From assembly GCA_913031655.1 (NCBI GenBank), contig CAJWFY010000017.1, positions 1 to 17,665 on the forward strand: 17,665 nucleotides of DNA, read 5' to 3'. The notes under the pieces were generated by a model. The model was not told the origin of the DNA and did no database searches. It saw nothing but the letters and a program-made list of their open reading frames with translations. Source of the stretch: an uncultured Flavobacteriaceae bacterium (GTDB taxonomy: Bacteria; Bacteroidota; Bacteroidia; Flavobacteriales; Flavobacteriaceae). Below, piece after piece: positions 6,928 through 14,727 of the stretch. Each line of letters starts with the position of its first letter. Position 1 is the stretch's first letter. The position numbers and the translations under genes were made by a program.

Positions 6928-7869
6928 ATGGATTTAAATTCTATTTACTTATTATCAGCTGGATTAATCGTTCTTGTTTTAGGAGCTAATCTATTATTAA
7001 AATCTGCTGTTTCAATTTCTTTAAAATTTAATGTTCCAAGACTTTTGATTGGATTAACTGTGGTCTCTCTAGCAACTTCTGCTCCCGAATTAATAATAAG
7101 TATTAAATCAGCACTAATTGGCTCTTCAGATCTAGCTATTTCAAACGTTGTGGGTTCAAACATTGCTAATTTAGGTTTGGTATTAGGTTTGACTATATTA
7201 TTTTCTCCAATTAATATTAGTAAGGATATTTATAAGTATGATTGGCCAATTATGATGTTTTCGGCAGTCTATTTTTTTATTATAATATCAGATAAAATAA
7301 TAAGTAATTTAGAAGGAGTTATTTTAATTGTTCTTTTAATTATTACAATTTCTTTTTTAATTAAAAAACAACATAGTAGTGAAGAAGATGTTGATTTAGA
7401 AGTTAATCCTGTTGAATCAATGTCACAATCTATTCTATTTTTAATAGTAGGAGGGATTTTTCTTTATTTAGGTTCAGATTGGTTCATTTTAGGGGCAATA
7501 GATTTAGCTAATTCATTTGGTGTAAGTGAAAGAATCATTGGAATTACAGTTGTATCAATAGGGACAAGTATTCCTGAGCTTGCTACTTCAATGGTTGCAA
7601 TTGTTAAGAAAGAAAAAGGTATCTCAATAGGAAATTTGTTGGGATCTAATATATTTAATGTCTTTGCAGTTTTAGGAATTACATCAATTATTTCTCCTTT
7701 AATAGTTAATGATTTGAATATTATAAACTTTGATATTTATGTGATGTTGTTTTTTTCTGCAATAATTTTTCCATTAATATTTTTTCCAAAAAAGTTTGTT
7801 CTTGGTAGGGTTGAAGGTTTTGTGATCTTATCTGCTTATGTGGGATATATATATTACATTATAATGTAA
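6928..7869 (+). CDS. calcium/sodium antiporter, CaCA family (YrbG-like)
   Basis: 313 residues, nearly all hydrophobic, with about ten membrane segments in the inner membrane. The two inverted alpha repeats of the family are clear. The first has VSLATSAPELIIS (46-58) followed by SNVVGSNIANLGLVLG (72-87); the second has VSIGTSIPELATS (208-220) followed by IGNLLGSNIFNVFAVLG (233-249). The glutamates in the two PEL motifs bind the cation. An acidic cytoplasmic loop (HSSEEDVDLEVN, about 148-159) separates the halves. It exchanges Na+ (or H+) for Ca2+ by family knowledge; ion specificity cannot be read from sequence. The gene stands alone, ending at a bidirectional terminator. Confidence 0.93.
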   Translation: MDLNSIYLLSAGLIVLVLGANLLLKSAVSISLKFNVPRLLIGLTVVSLATSAPELIISIKSALIGSSDLAISNVVGSNIANLGLVLGLTILFSPINISKDIYKYDWPIMMFSAVYFFIIISDKIISNLEGVILIVLLIITISFLIKKQHSSEEDVDLEVNPVESMSQSILFLIVGGIFLYLGSDWFILGAIDLANSFGVSERIIGITVVSIGTSIPELATSMVAIVKKEKGISIGNLLGSNIFNVFAVLGITSIISPLIVNDLNIINFDIYVMLFFSAIIFPLIFFPKKFVLGRVEGFVILSAYVGYIYYIIM

Positions 7870-7904
7870 AAAAAAAGTACCTAATTTCTTAAGTACTTTT
7901 TTTT
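7869..7904. terminator. bidirectional terminator between exchanger and glutamine synthetase genes
   Basis: The sequence A8-GTAC, a 12-base loop, then GTAC-T8 forms a symmetric hairpin of about 12 bp with a T run on either strand. It lies between two convergent genes and overlaps the last base of the exchanger stop codon. Confidence 0.8.
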
Positions 7905-7919
7905 ACAGAGTTTTATAAC

Positions 7920-8930
7920 TTAAACCTTTGCTGATTTTACTGTTTTTATTATTCTTCCAGCAATTTTATATGGATCACCATTTGAAGCTGGTCTTCTATC
8001 CTCTAACCAACCTTTCCAGCCTTTTTCTACTGTAATGATAGGAATTCTAATTGAAGCTCCTCTATCTGATATTCCAAAACTAAAGTCATGTATTGATGCG
8101 GTCTCATGAAGTCCAGTTAACCTTTGTTCATTAAACTGACCATATACTTCAATGTGTTCTTTAACAACTGGTCTAAATGATTCGCAAACTGCTTCATATG
8201 TTTCTTGAGAACCACAAGTTCTTAGTAATGTATTTGAGAAATTAGCATGCATTCCACTACCATTCCAATCTCCTTTAATTGGTTTAGGGTGGTATTCTAT
8301 GTAATATCCATATTTTTCAGTCAATCTATCTAAAAGATATCTTGCTATCCACATCTCATCTCCAGCTTTTTTTGCCCCTTTAGCAAATAACTGAAATTCC
8401 CATTGACCGCTAGCTACTTCTTGATTTATTCCTTCAAAATTTAATCCAGCTTCAATACATTGATCTGCATGTTCTTCAACTAAGTCACGACCATGTGTGT
8501 TTCTTCCTCCAACAGAACAATAATACATTCCTTGAGGACCAGGATATCCACCCACAGGAAAACCTAAGGGAAGTTGAGTGTCGGAATCCATAATAAAGTA
8601 CTCTTGTTCAAAACCAAACCAGAAATCGTTATCATCATCATCAATAGTTGCTCTAGCATTTGACTCATGAGCTTCACCCTTAGAATTCAAAACTTCTGTC
8701 ATAACTAAGTAGCCATTAATTCGATCAGGATCTGGATAAACTGCCACAGGTTTAAGTAAACAATCTGAAGAGACACCTTTTGCTTGTTTTGTAGAAGAAC
8801 CATCGAAAGACCATATTGGACAGTCTTCAATTTTTCCACTAAAATCTTCAATAACTTTAGTTTTACTCCTCATATTTTGTGTTGGCTTATAACCATCTAA
8901 CCAAATGTATTCTAATTTAGATTTACTCAT
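7920..8930 (-). CDS. glnII: glutamine synthetase, type II (eukaryote-like)
   Basis: 336 residues, far shorter than the ~470 of GSI and ~730 of GSIII, and typical of GSII. It makes glutamine from glutamate, ammonia and ATP in the cytosol. Family marks include EYIWLDGYKPTQNMRSKT at the start (beta-grasp domain), IWSFDGSST (39-47), the catalytic GFEQEY (106-111), the glutamate site in NGSGMHAN (223-230), and GLHETASIHDFSFG and EDRRPASN (310-317) for ATP and phosphate. There is no GSI-type adenylylation loop. The gene is monocistronic, closed by the terminator at 7869-7904, with 261 AT-rich bases upstream but no clear promoter match. It complements the PII and Amt genes later in the window. Confidence 0.96.
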   Translation of the reverse strand: MSKSKLEYIWLDGYKPTQNMRSKTKVIEDFSGKIEDCPIWSFDGSSTKQAKGVSSDCLLKPVAVYPDPDRINGYLVMTEVLNSKGEAHESNARATIDDDDNDFWFGFEQEYFIMDSDTQLPLGFPVGGYPGPQGMYYCSVGGRNTHGRDLVEEHADQCIEAGLNFEGINQEVASGQWEFQLFAKGAKKAGDEMWIARYLLDRLTEKYGYYIEYHPKPIKGDWNGSGMHANFSNTLLRTCGSQETYEAVCESFRPVVKEHIEVYGQFNEQRLTGLHETASIHDFSFGISDRGASIRIPIITVEKGWKGWLEDRRPASNGDPYKIAGRIIKTVKSAKV

Positions 8931-9175
8931 TATGATAAATTAATTTATAGTTAATGTTCTTTAAAATTATAATATAATATTGATTTTTAAACACTTATGT
9001 TTTTAAAAGATGTAAACAACTGGTATTTTTATGAATTATATATATTTTGATATACAAAATTTATAATTTCATAATTCTAAGTATTAATAAATAATAATTT
9101 TCAATTAGTGTAAATTCATTTTTTTAATTATTAATTATCATGATGAAATTAATTTTAAAAGATAATCTTAACTTG

Positions 9176-9183
9176 TATCTTTG
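9176..9183 (+). promoter_or_regulatory. -7 element TATCTTTG of purM
   Basis: A perfect TAnnTTTG match ends 8 bases before the purM ATG, giving a leader of only a few bases. The region about 20 bases upstream has no exact TTTG. Confidence 0.6.
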
Positions 9184-9191
9184 TTATTATA

Positions 9192-10370
9192 ATGAGTCTA
9201 GAATCTTCAAACAGGTATATGCAAAGAGGTGTATCAGCTGATAAAACAGATGTGCACAATGCTATAAAAAATATTGATAAAGGATTATTTCCGAAAGCTT
9301 TTTGCAAAATTGTTCCAGATTATTTATCAAATGATCCGGATTACTGTTTGGTAATGCACGCTGATGGTGCGGGTACCAAATCTTCGTTAGCTTATGTTTA
9401 CTGGAAAGAAACAGGCGATATATCAGTTTGGAAAGGGATTGCGCAAGATGCTTTGGTAATGAATCTTGATGATTTATTATGCGTTGGAGTAACAGATAAT
9501 ATTTTATTGTCTTCAACTATTGGAAGAAATAAAAATTTAATTTCAGGTGAGGTTATTAAAGCTATTATTGAGGGAACTGAGGAGTTAATTAAAGAAATGG
9601 CATCATATGGAGTTAATATTAAGTCAACAGGGGGAGAAACTGCCGATGTTGGAGATTTAGTTAGAACAATTATAGTTGATTCCACTGTTGTTGCTAGAAT
9701 AAAAAGATCCAGTGTCATTGATAATGCAAACATTTCTGAAGGAGATGTCATTGTAGGATTATCATCTTTCGGACAAGCTAATTATGAAAATTTTTATAAT
9801 GGTGGAATGGGAAGTAATGGATTAACATCTGCTCGCCATGATGTGTTTAATAAGAATTTAATTGATAAATATCCTGAAAGTTTTGATCCAAATGTTTCAA
9901 AGGAACTAGTTTATTCTGGATCATTAAATATTAATGAAAAAATTAATGGCCTAGATACTGATGCAGGAAAACTAGTTCTGTCTCCAACTAGAACTTATGC
10001 TCCTATTATAAAAAGAATTTTAGATCAGTTTGATTCTAAAACAATTCATGGAATGGTTCATTGTAGTGGAGGAGCACAAACTAAAATTTTACATTTTATT
10101 GAAAATTTACATATTATAAAAGACAATTTATTTGAAACCCCTCCTTTATTTAAAATTATTCAAAGGGAATCTAATACCTCCTGGGAAGAAATGTATAAAG
10201 TTTTTAATATGGGTCACAGAATGGAATTATATGTCAAACCTGAGTTTGCAAGCAAAATAGTGGAAATTTCAAAATCTTTTGGAGTTGATGCTAAGGTTAT
10301 TGGTAGGGTGGAACCTAGTAAAGAAAAAAAATTAACAATTAGCTCCGAAAATGGAGTCTATAATTATTAA
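9192..10370 (+). CDS. purM: phosphoribosylformylglycinamidine cyclo-ligase (AIR synthetase)
   Basis: 392 residues. It closes FGAM to AIR with ATP, step five of purine synthesis, in the cytosol. The start YMQRGVSADK, the HADGAGTKSSLAY block (56-68), the NLDDLLCVGVTDNILLSS metal/ATP segment and STGGETADVGDL are typical. It is about 45 residues longer than the E. coli enzyme; this longer PurM is the form I know from Bacteroidota. The second half has the PurM C-terminal domain, with VHCSGGAQTKIL in place of the usual GGG-containing loop and YKVFNMGHRMELYV. It is the first gene of a plus-strand run with prfA, pyrF and a hydrolase; the promoter element is 8 bases upstream. Confidence 0.95.
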   Translation: MSLESSNRYMQRGVSADKTDVHNAIKNIDKGLFPKAFCKIVPDYLSNDPDYCLVMHADGAGTKSSLAYVYWKETGDISVWKGIAQDALVMNLDDLLCVGVTDNILLSSTIGRNKNLISGEVIKAIIEGTEELIKEMASYGVNIKSTGGETADVGDLVRTIIVDSTVVARIKRSSVIDNANISEGDVIVGLSSFGQANYENFYNGGMGSNGLTSARHDVFNKNLIDKYPESFDPNVSKELVYSGSLNINEKINGLDTDAGKLVLSPTRTYAPIIKRILDQFDSKTIHGMVHCSGGAQTKILHFIENLHIIKDNLFETPPLFKIIQRESNTSWEEMYKVFNMGHRMELYVKPEFASKIVEISKSFGVDAKVIGRVEPSKEKKLTISSENGVYNY

Positions 10371-10410
10371 CAGTTTACTCAAAAAATAAATAAAGTATTT
10401 TTATAAAATA

Positions 10411-11490
10411 ATGTTAGATAAACTAAACATAGTACAACAAAAATTCAATGAGGTTTCAGATCTTATTATTCAACCCAACATTATTTCGGATCAAAAGAGG
10501 TATGTCAGCTTAAATAAAGATTACAAAGAATTAGGTTTAATAATTGAAAAGAAGAAGTTATATGAAGAATTACTTTTAAATATTAAAGAAGCAGAGGATA
10601 TATGTAAGAATGAAAAGGATAAGGAAATGATAGAAATGGCTTCTGATGAGCTTAGTGAAGCTAAAAAGAAAATCTCTAATCTAGAGGAGGAAATAAAGTT
10701 TTTATTAATTCCTAAGGATCCTGACGATTCAAAAAATGTAGTTATTGAATTAAGAGCTGGAACTGGAGGTGATGAAGCTAGTATTTTTGCAGGAGATTTA
10801 TTTAGAATGTATACAAAGTTTTGTGAAGGTAGAGGTTGGAAAGTAAGTTTAGTTGATGCTAATTCAGGAACATCAGGTGGGTATAAAGAGATAATTTTTG
10901 AAGTTTCAGGTAAAGATGATATATACGGTATGTTAAAATTTGAATCCGGAGTTCATAGGGTGCAAAGAGTTCCTCAAACAGAAACTCAAGGGAGAGTACA
11001 TACCTCAGCTGCTACTGTTATGGTATTACCAGAAGCAGAAGAATTTGATGTTGAAATTAATATGAATGATGTTAGGATAGATTATTTTTGCTCTTCAGGA
11101 CCTGGCGGTCAATCAGTTAACACAACCTATTCAGCTGTTAGGTTAACTCATACTCCAACTGGAATTGTAGCACAGTGTCAAGATCAAAAATCTCAACATA
11201 AAAATAAGGATAAAGCTTTAAAAGTTTTGAGATCTCGCTTGTATGAATTAGAATTAAATAAAAAACTTGAAGCAGACTCTTTAAAAAGAAACTCAATGGT
11301 TTCTTCTGGAGACAGGTCAGCTAAGATTAGAACCTACAATTATCCACAAGGAAGAGTTACGGATCATAGAATAGGATTAACTTTATATGATCTTCAAAAT
11401 ATTGTTAACGGGGATATTCAAAAAATTGTTGATGAATTAAAGCTCGTACAAAACTCAGAGATGTTAAAAAATTCAGAAGAAGTGTTTTAA
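10411..11490 (+). CDS. prfA: peptide chain release factor 1
   Basis: 359 residues, the standard RF1 length. It recognises UAA and UAG stop codons and triggers peptide release on the ribosome. The catalytic GGQ is at 232-234 in SSGPGGQSVNTT, and the stop-codon reader motif PxT is P188-Q189-T190 in RVPQTETQGR, at the same numbers as PAT in the E. coli protein. An anticodon-like helix 5 region TETQGRVHTSA follows. RF2 would have SPF and a programmed frameshift, neither of which is seen. The gap to purM is 40 bases, with a weak -7-like TATTTTTA (10396-10403); pyrF follows after 10 bases. The prfA-pyrF order is common in the Flavobacteriaceae. Confidence 0.97.
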   Translation: MLDKLNIVQQKFNEVSDLIIQPNIISDQKRYVSLNKDYKELGLIIEKKKLYEELLLNIKEAEDICKNEKDKEMIEMASDELSEAKKKISNLEEEIKFLLIPKDPDDSKNVVIELRAGTGGDEASIFAGDLFRMYTKFCEGRGWKVSLVDANSGTSGGYKEIIFEVSGKDDIYGMLKFESGVHRVQRVPQTETQGRVHTSAATVMVLPEAEEFDVEINMNDVRIDYFCSSGPGGQSVNTTYSAVRLTHTPTGIVAQCQDQKSQHKNKDKALKVLRSRLYELELNKKLEADSLKRNSMVSSGDRSAKIRTYNYPQGRVTDHRIGLTLYDLQNIVNGDIQKIVDELKLVQNSEMLKNSEEVF

Positions 11491-11500
11491 TAAAATAATT

Positions 11501-12322
11501 ATGAATTTAGAGAATTTAGAAAATCAAATTAAGTTTAAAAAATCTTTTTTATGCTTGGGTCTAGATTCTGATATTTCTAAAATTCCAAATCACTTATTGA
11601 AAGAAAAAGATCCAATTTTTTCGTTTAATAAACAATTATTGGACTCTTTAAATGAGCTAATTGTAGCTGTAAAAATTAATACAGCTTTTTATGAAGCTAA
11701 CGGCTCCAAAGGATGGATTACATTAGAAAAGACAATTAATTATATCAACCAAAATTATCCATCTCTTTATACAATAGCCGATGCTAAAAGAGGAGATATT
11801 GGTAACACGTCTGATAAATATGCCCAAGCTTTTTTTAAGACTTTAGAGTTTGATTCTATAACAGTTTCTCCTTACATGGGAAGTGATTCTATAGAGCCAT
11901 TTTTAAAATATAAAAACAAACAAACTATTTTATTAGGACTTACTTCAAATAAAGGTGCTGAAGATTTTCAGTTATTCCCAAATTTAGAAAACTCTCTATT
12001 TGAAAGAGTTTTACATAAATCAAAGCAATGGAAAAACTCTCATAATCTAATGTATGTAGTAGGTGCTACAAAATCAGATTATTTAAAAGATATTCGTAAA
12101 ATTGTTCCTAATAATTTTTTGCTTATTCCTGGAGTTGGTGCTCAAGGTGGGAGTCTTAAAGAAACTTTTGAAAATGGAGCAAATAATAAAGTTGGATTAT
12201 TAGTTAACTCGTCAAGATCAATTATTTATGCAAGTAATGATGAGAATTATTTAATTGAAGCTTTTAAAGTAGCAAGTATACTTCAAAAAGAGATGGAAAA
12301 TTTATTAGCTAGTTATGATTAA
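11501..12322 (+). CDS. pyrF: orotidine-5'-phosphate decarboxylase, subfamily 2
   Basis: 273 residues. It decarboxylates OMP to UMP, the last step of de novo pyrimidine synthesis. The catalytic signature DAKRGDIGNTS carries D94, K96 and D99. AVKINTAFYEANGSKGW (56-72) and LLIPGVGAQGGS contact substrate and phosphate. The length and the RGDIGNTS form mark subfamily 2, the longer branch common in Bacteroidota and Actinobacteria. It lies 10 bases after prfA and overlaps the next gene by 8 bases, so translation of the two is probably coupled. Confidence 0.96.
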   Translation: MNLENLENQIKFKKSFLCLGLDSDISKIPNHLLKEKDPIFSFNKQLLDSLNELIVAVKINTAFYEANGSKGWITLEKTINYINQNYPSLYTIADAKRGDIGNTSDKYAQAFFKTLEFDSITVSPYMGSDSIEPFLKYKNKQTILLGLTSNKGAEDFQLFPNLENSLFERVLHKSKQWKNSHNLMYVVGATKSDYLKDIRKIVPNNFLLIPGVGAQGGSLKETFENGANNKVGLLVNSSRSIIYASNDENYLIEAFKVASILQKEMENLLASYD

Positions 12323-13118
12323 TTATAGCATTTATAAAAATAATATTTCTAAAGAATGGGTGACTTTTGTTCATGGAGCAGGAGGGAGTTCATCAATATG
12401 GTATAAACAAATACGTGATTACAAAAAACACTTTAATGTATTGTTGTTAGATTTAAGAGGACATGGAAAGTCTAAATATAATATTAAAAACGTTTTTGAA
12501 TCCAGATATACATTTTCCTCAATTGCTAACGATATAGTTGAGGTTTTAAAAAAAGAAAAAATTAAAAGTTCGCATTTTGTAGGTATTTCTCTTGGAACAA
12601 TTTTAATTAGACATATTGCTGAAATTTACCCGAAAATGGTCAAGAGTATGATTCTCGGTGGTGCTATTATGAAACTTAATTTTAGATCTCAATTTTTAAT
12701 GAAAATTGGTTCAATTTTTAAATCTGTAGTCCCTTATATTTGGATATATAAACTTCTTGCTTTTATCTTAATGCCTTATAAAAACCACAAAGAATCTAGG
12801 ATTTTATTTATTAATGAAGCTAAGAAACTTTATCAGAAAGAATTTATTAGGTGGTTCAGATTAACTTCAGATTTAAATCCATTGCTGAAGCTTTTTAGAC
12901 AGGTTGAACTTTCAATACCTATTCTATATGTGATGGGATCAGAGGATTACATGTTTTTAGAATCTATTAAAATTTTATCTAAAGAACATAAAAATTCAAA
13001 GCTATTAGTTGTTCCAGGATGTGGACATGTTGTTAATGTAGAGAAACCAGTTTTTTTTAATATTAAAACTATTGACTTTTTGAATAATTTAATAAAAATT
13101 AAAAGTATAAAACATTAA
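12315..13118 (+). CDS. alpha/beta-fold hydrolase
   Basis: 267 residues without a signal peptide, so cytosolic. The catalytic triad is readable: nucleophile S92 in GISLG, acid D211 in VMGSEDYMF and H238 in PGCGHVVNVEKP. The oxyanion-hole segment is FVHGAGGSSSIWY (18-30), and LLDLRGHGKS (44-53) is the classic strand-turn of the fold. A basic, hydrophobic lid (about 121-180) covers the site. The substrate cannot be told; esterases, lipases, C-C hydrolases and haloperoxidase-like proteins share these motifs. It starts inside the last codons of pyrF and is probably the end of that operon; its 3' end overlaps the convergent amidohydrolase stop by 4 bases. Confidence 0.9.
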   Translation: MINYSIYKNNISKEWVTFVHGAGGSSSIWYKQIRDYKKHFNVLLLDLRGHGKSKYNIKNVFESRYTFSSIANDIVEVLKKEKIKSSHFVGISLGTILIRHIAEIYPKMVKSMILGGAIMKLNFRSQFLMKIGSIFKSVVPYIWIYKLLAFILMPYKNHKESRILFINEAKKLYQKEFIRWFRLTSDLNPLLKLFRQVELSIPILYVMGSEDYMFLESIKILSKEHKNSKLLVVPGCGHVVNVEKPVFFNIKTIDFLNNLIKIKSIKH

Positions 13119-14692
13119 TTTATTCCTGGCTGCTTTAATTCAAAGCCTTCTTCTCTCTTAGCTTTTTTTACCATTTCTTTTACTTGATTTAAAAGTTTTT
13201 TAGAGTCGTAGATTATTCCATCTTTAACTGTATATTTTACTCCTCCAACTCTGGTTACTTTATTGTCTTTATTTAGTTTAATTGCACCAGTTCCATATAA
13301 AACTTTTAAATTTTCTAAAGGATTCTCTTCAATTATTAAAAAATCAGCCATTTTCCCAACTTCAACTGAGCCTATTAACTTATCAGCTCCTAATGCTTCA
13401 GCACCATTTAAAGTAGCAGCTCTAATAACTTCTAGAGGATGAAAGCCGGCTTCTCTTAACAACTCTAATTCTCTGATATAAGCAAAACCATATAACTGAT
13501 AAATAAATCCAGAATCCGATCCAGCCGTAACTCTTCCTCCTCTATTTTTATATTCATTGATAAAAGTCATCCATAACTGGTAATTTTTTTTCCATGCTAC
13601 TTCTTGTTCAGTTCCCCAATAATGCCAGTATGAACCATGTGAAATTTTACTTGGTTCATAAAACTTCCAAAGTGAAGGTAAAGTGTAGTCCTCGTGCCAC
13701 TCTGCTCTTCTGGCTCTGTGTAAATCTCTGCTTGCTTCGTATATATTAAAAGTAGGGTCAATAGTAAAATCTAAATCAATCAATTCATTCATTACATTAT
13801 TCCAGTGATCTGAATAGGGTTTTGCAGCTTGTTCCCAGAGTTTTCCTGCTTCTTCAAATCTATGTTGTTCATTTTGATAGTTGTAATTTGCAGGATAATT
13901 TTGAATTGTCTTGTCAGAAAATAAAGCTTCAGGCAAACCGTACCAGTGTTCCATTGTAGTTAATCCAGCTCTAGCAGAGTTAAGAACATTCCACCTAGCT
14001 ACACTCATTTGAGAATGGTGACATGCTGATTTTAATCCCAACTTTTTGTTTTCGTCTAAGGCCGCTTTCATTATTTCTGGAGAAGAACCAAAAAACTTAA
14101 TTCCATCAGCTCCTTTTTTGGCATTTTTTCTGACCCATTCTCTTGCTCCTTCCGGGTCATTAATTTCCGCAGATGTCTCATCGCCAGACCCAAAACCAGT
14201 ATATGAAAAAATTCTAGGAGCTATAATTTTATTTTTCTCACTTTTTTTCTTTAAATCTAAGGTGAAATCAATCCCACGTCCACTGGGTTCTCTCACTGTT
14301 GTAATTCCATGTGCCAGCCATAATTTGAAAACATATTCTGGGCTTGCTCCTTGAGATTTTCCTCCAATATGGCCATGCATATCAATAAGTCCAGGGAGTA
14401 AATACATTCCTGAACAATCAATTTCCATTCCATTTTTATTAAGCTTAGGTCCTTTTCTATTTGTTTTTATGCCAGGATATCCAACTGTTTGAATTTTTGT
14501 AATTATATTTTTTTCTACAACAATATCTACAGGTCCAGTAGGGGGGGCTCCATTTCCATTTATTAGAGTAACATTCCTAATGATTAATTGTTCAAATGGC
14601 CCTTGACTAATATTATCTTGTGAATAGTTGAAAAAAAACTGCAATGTGAAAAAAAGAACACATTGCAGTTTTATTAAGTTTATTTTTTTCAT
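13115..14692 (-). CDS. exported amidohydrolase-family metal-dependent hydrolase
   Basis: 525 residues. A signal peptide (about 1-25, ending FNYSQ) sends it to the periplasm or beyond. The mature part is an amidohydrolase: a small beta domain (IIRNVTLINGNGAPPTGPVDI), then the TIM barrel with metal ligands H106 and H108 in LIDMHGHIGG, K199 in GIKFFG as the possible bridging lysine, H225/H226 in ACHHSQ, H249 in TMEHW and D393 in AGSDSGF, and a closing GSVEVGKMADFLII. It resembles imidazolonepropionase-like and prolidase-like members; the substrate is unknown. The coding start carries a strong terminator-like hairpin (14631-14672) and a C7 run at codons 49-51. It follows amt on the same strand after 35 bases. 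Confidence 0.92.
   Translation of the reverse strand: MKKINLIKLQCVLFFTLQFFFNYSQDNISQGPFEQLIIRNVTLINGNGAPPTGPVDIVVEKNIITKIQTVGYPGIKTNRKGPKLNKNGMEIDCSGMYLLPGLIDMHGHIGGKSQGASPEYVFKLWLAHGITTVREPSGRGIDFTLDLKKKSEKNKIIAPRIFSYTGFGSGDETSAEINDPEGAREWVRKNAKKGADGIKFFGSSPEIMKAALDENKKLGLKSACHHSQMSVARWNVLNSARAGLTTMEHWYGLPEALFSDKTIQNYPANYNYQNEQHRFEEAGKLWEQAAKPYSDHWNNVMNELIDLDFTIDPTFNIYEASRDLHRARRAEWHEDYTLPSLWKFYEPSKISHGSYWHYWGTEQEVAWKKNYQLWMTFINEYKNRGGRVTAGSDSGFIYQLYGFAYIRELELLREAGFHPLEVIRAATLNGAEALGADKLIGSVEVGKMADFLIIEENPLENLKVLYGTGAIKLNKDNKVTRVGGVKYTVKDGIIYDSKKLLNQVKEMVKKAKREEGFELKQPGIN
14631..14672 (-). terminator. terminator-like hairpin inside the amidohydrolase signal-peptide codons
   Basis: On the minus strand AAAACTGCAATGTG, a 10-base loop TTCTTTTTTT and CACATTGCAGTTTT form a perfect 14-bp stem followed by more T, making a T8 run (14638-14631). 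It lies 20 bases after the amidohydrolase ATG and about 56 bases after the amt stop. It may end the porin-PII-amt transcript, attenuate the amidohydrolase gene, or both. Confidence 0.6.
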
Positions 14693-14727
14693 GAAATTTA
14701 ATTTATCATGAAAATAGTTATAATTTT

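Noticed and set aside
9262..9751. Minus-strand open frames inside purM.
   Set aside because: They are shadows of a confident gene, with no start signals or family resemblance; the same holds for those inside the Omp28-like, exchanger and amidohydrolase genes.
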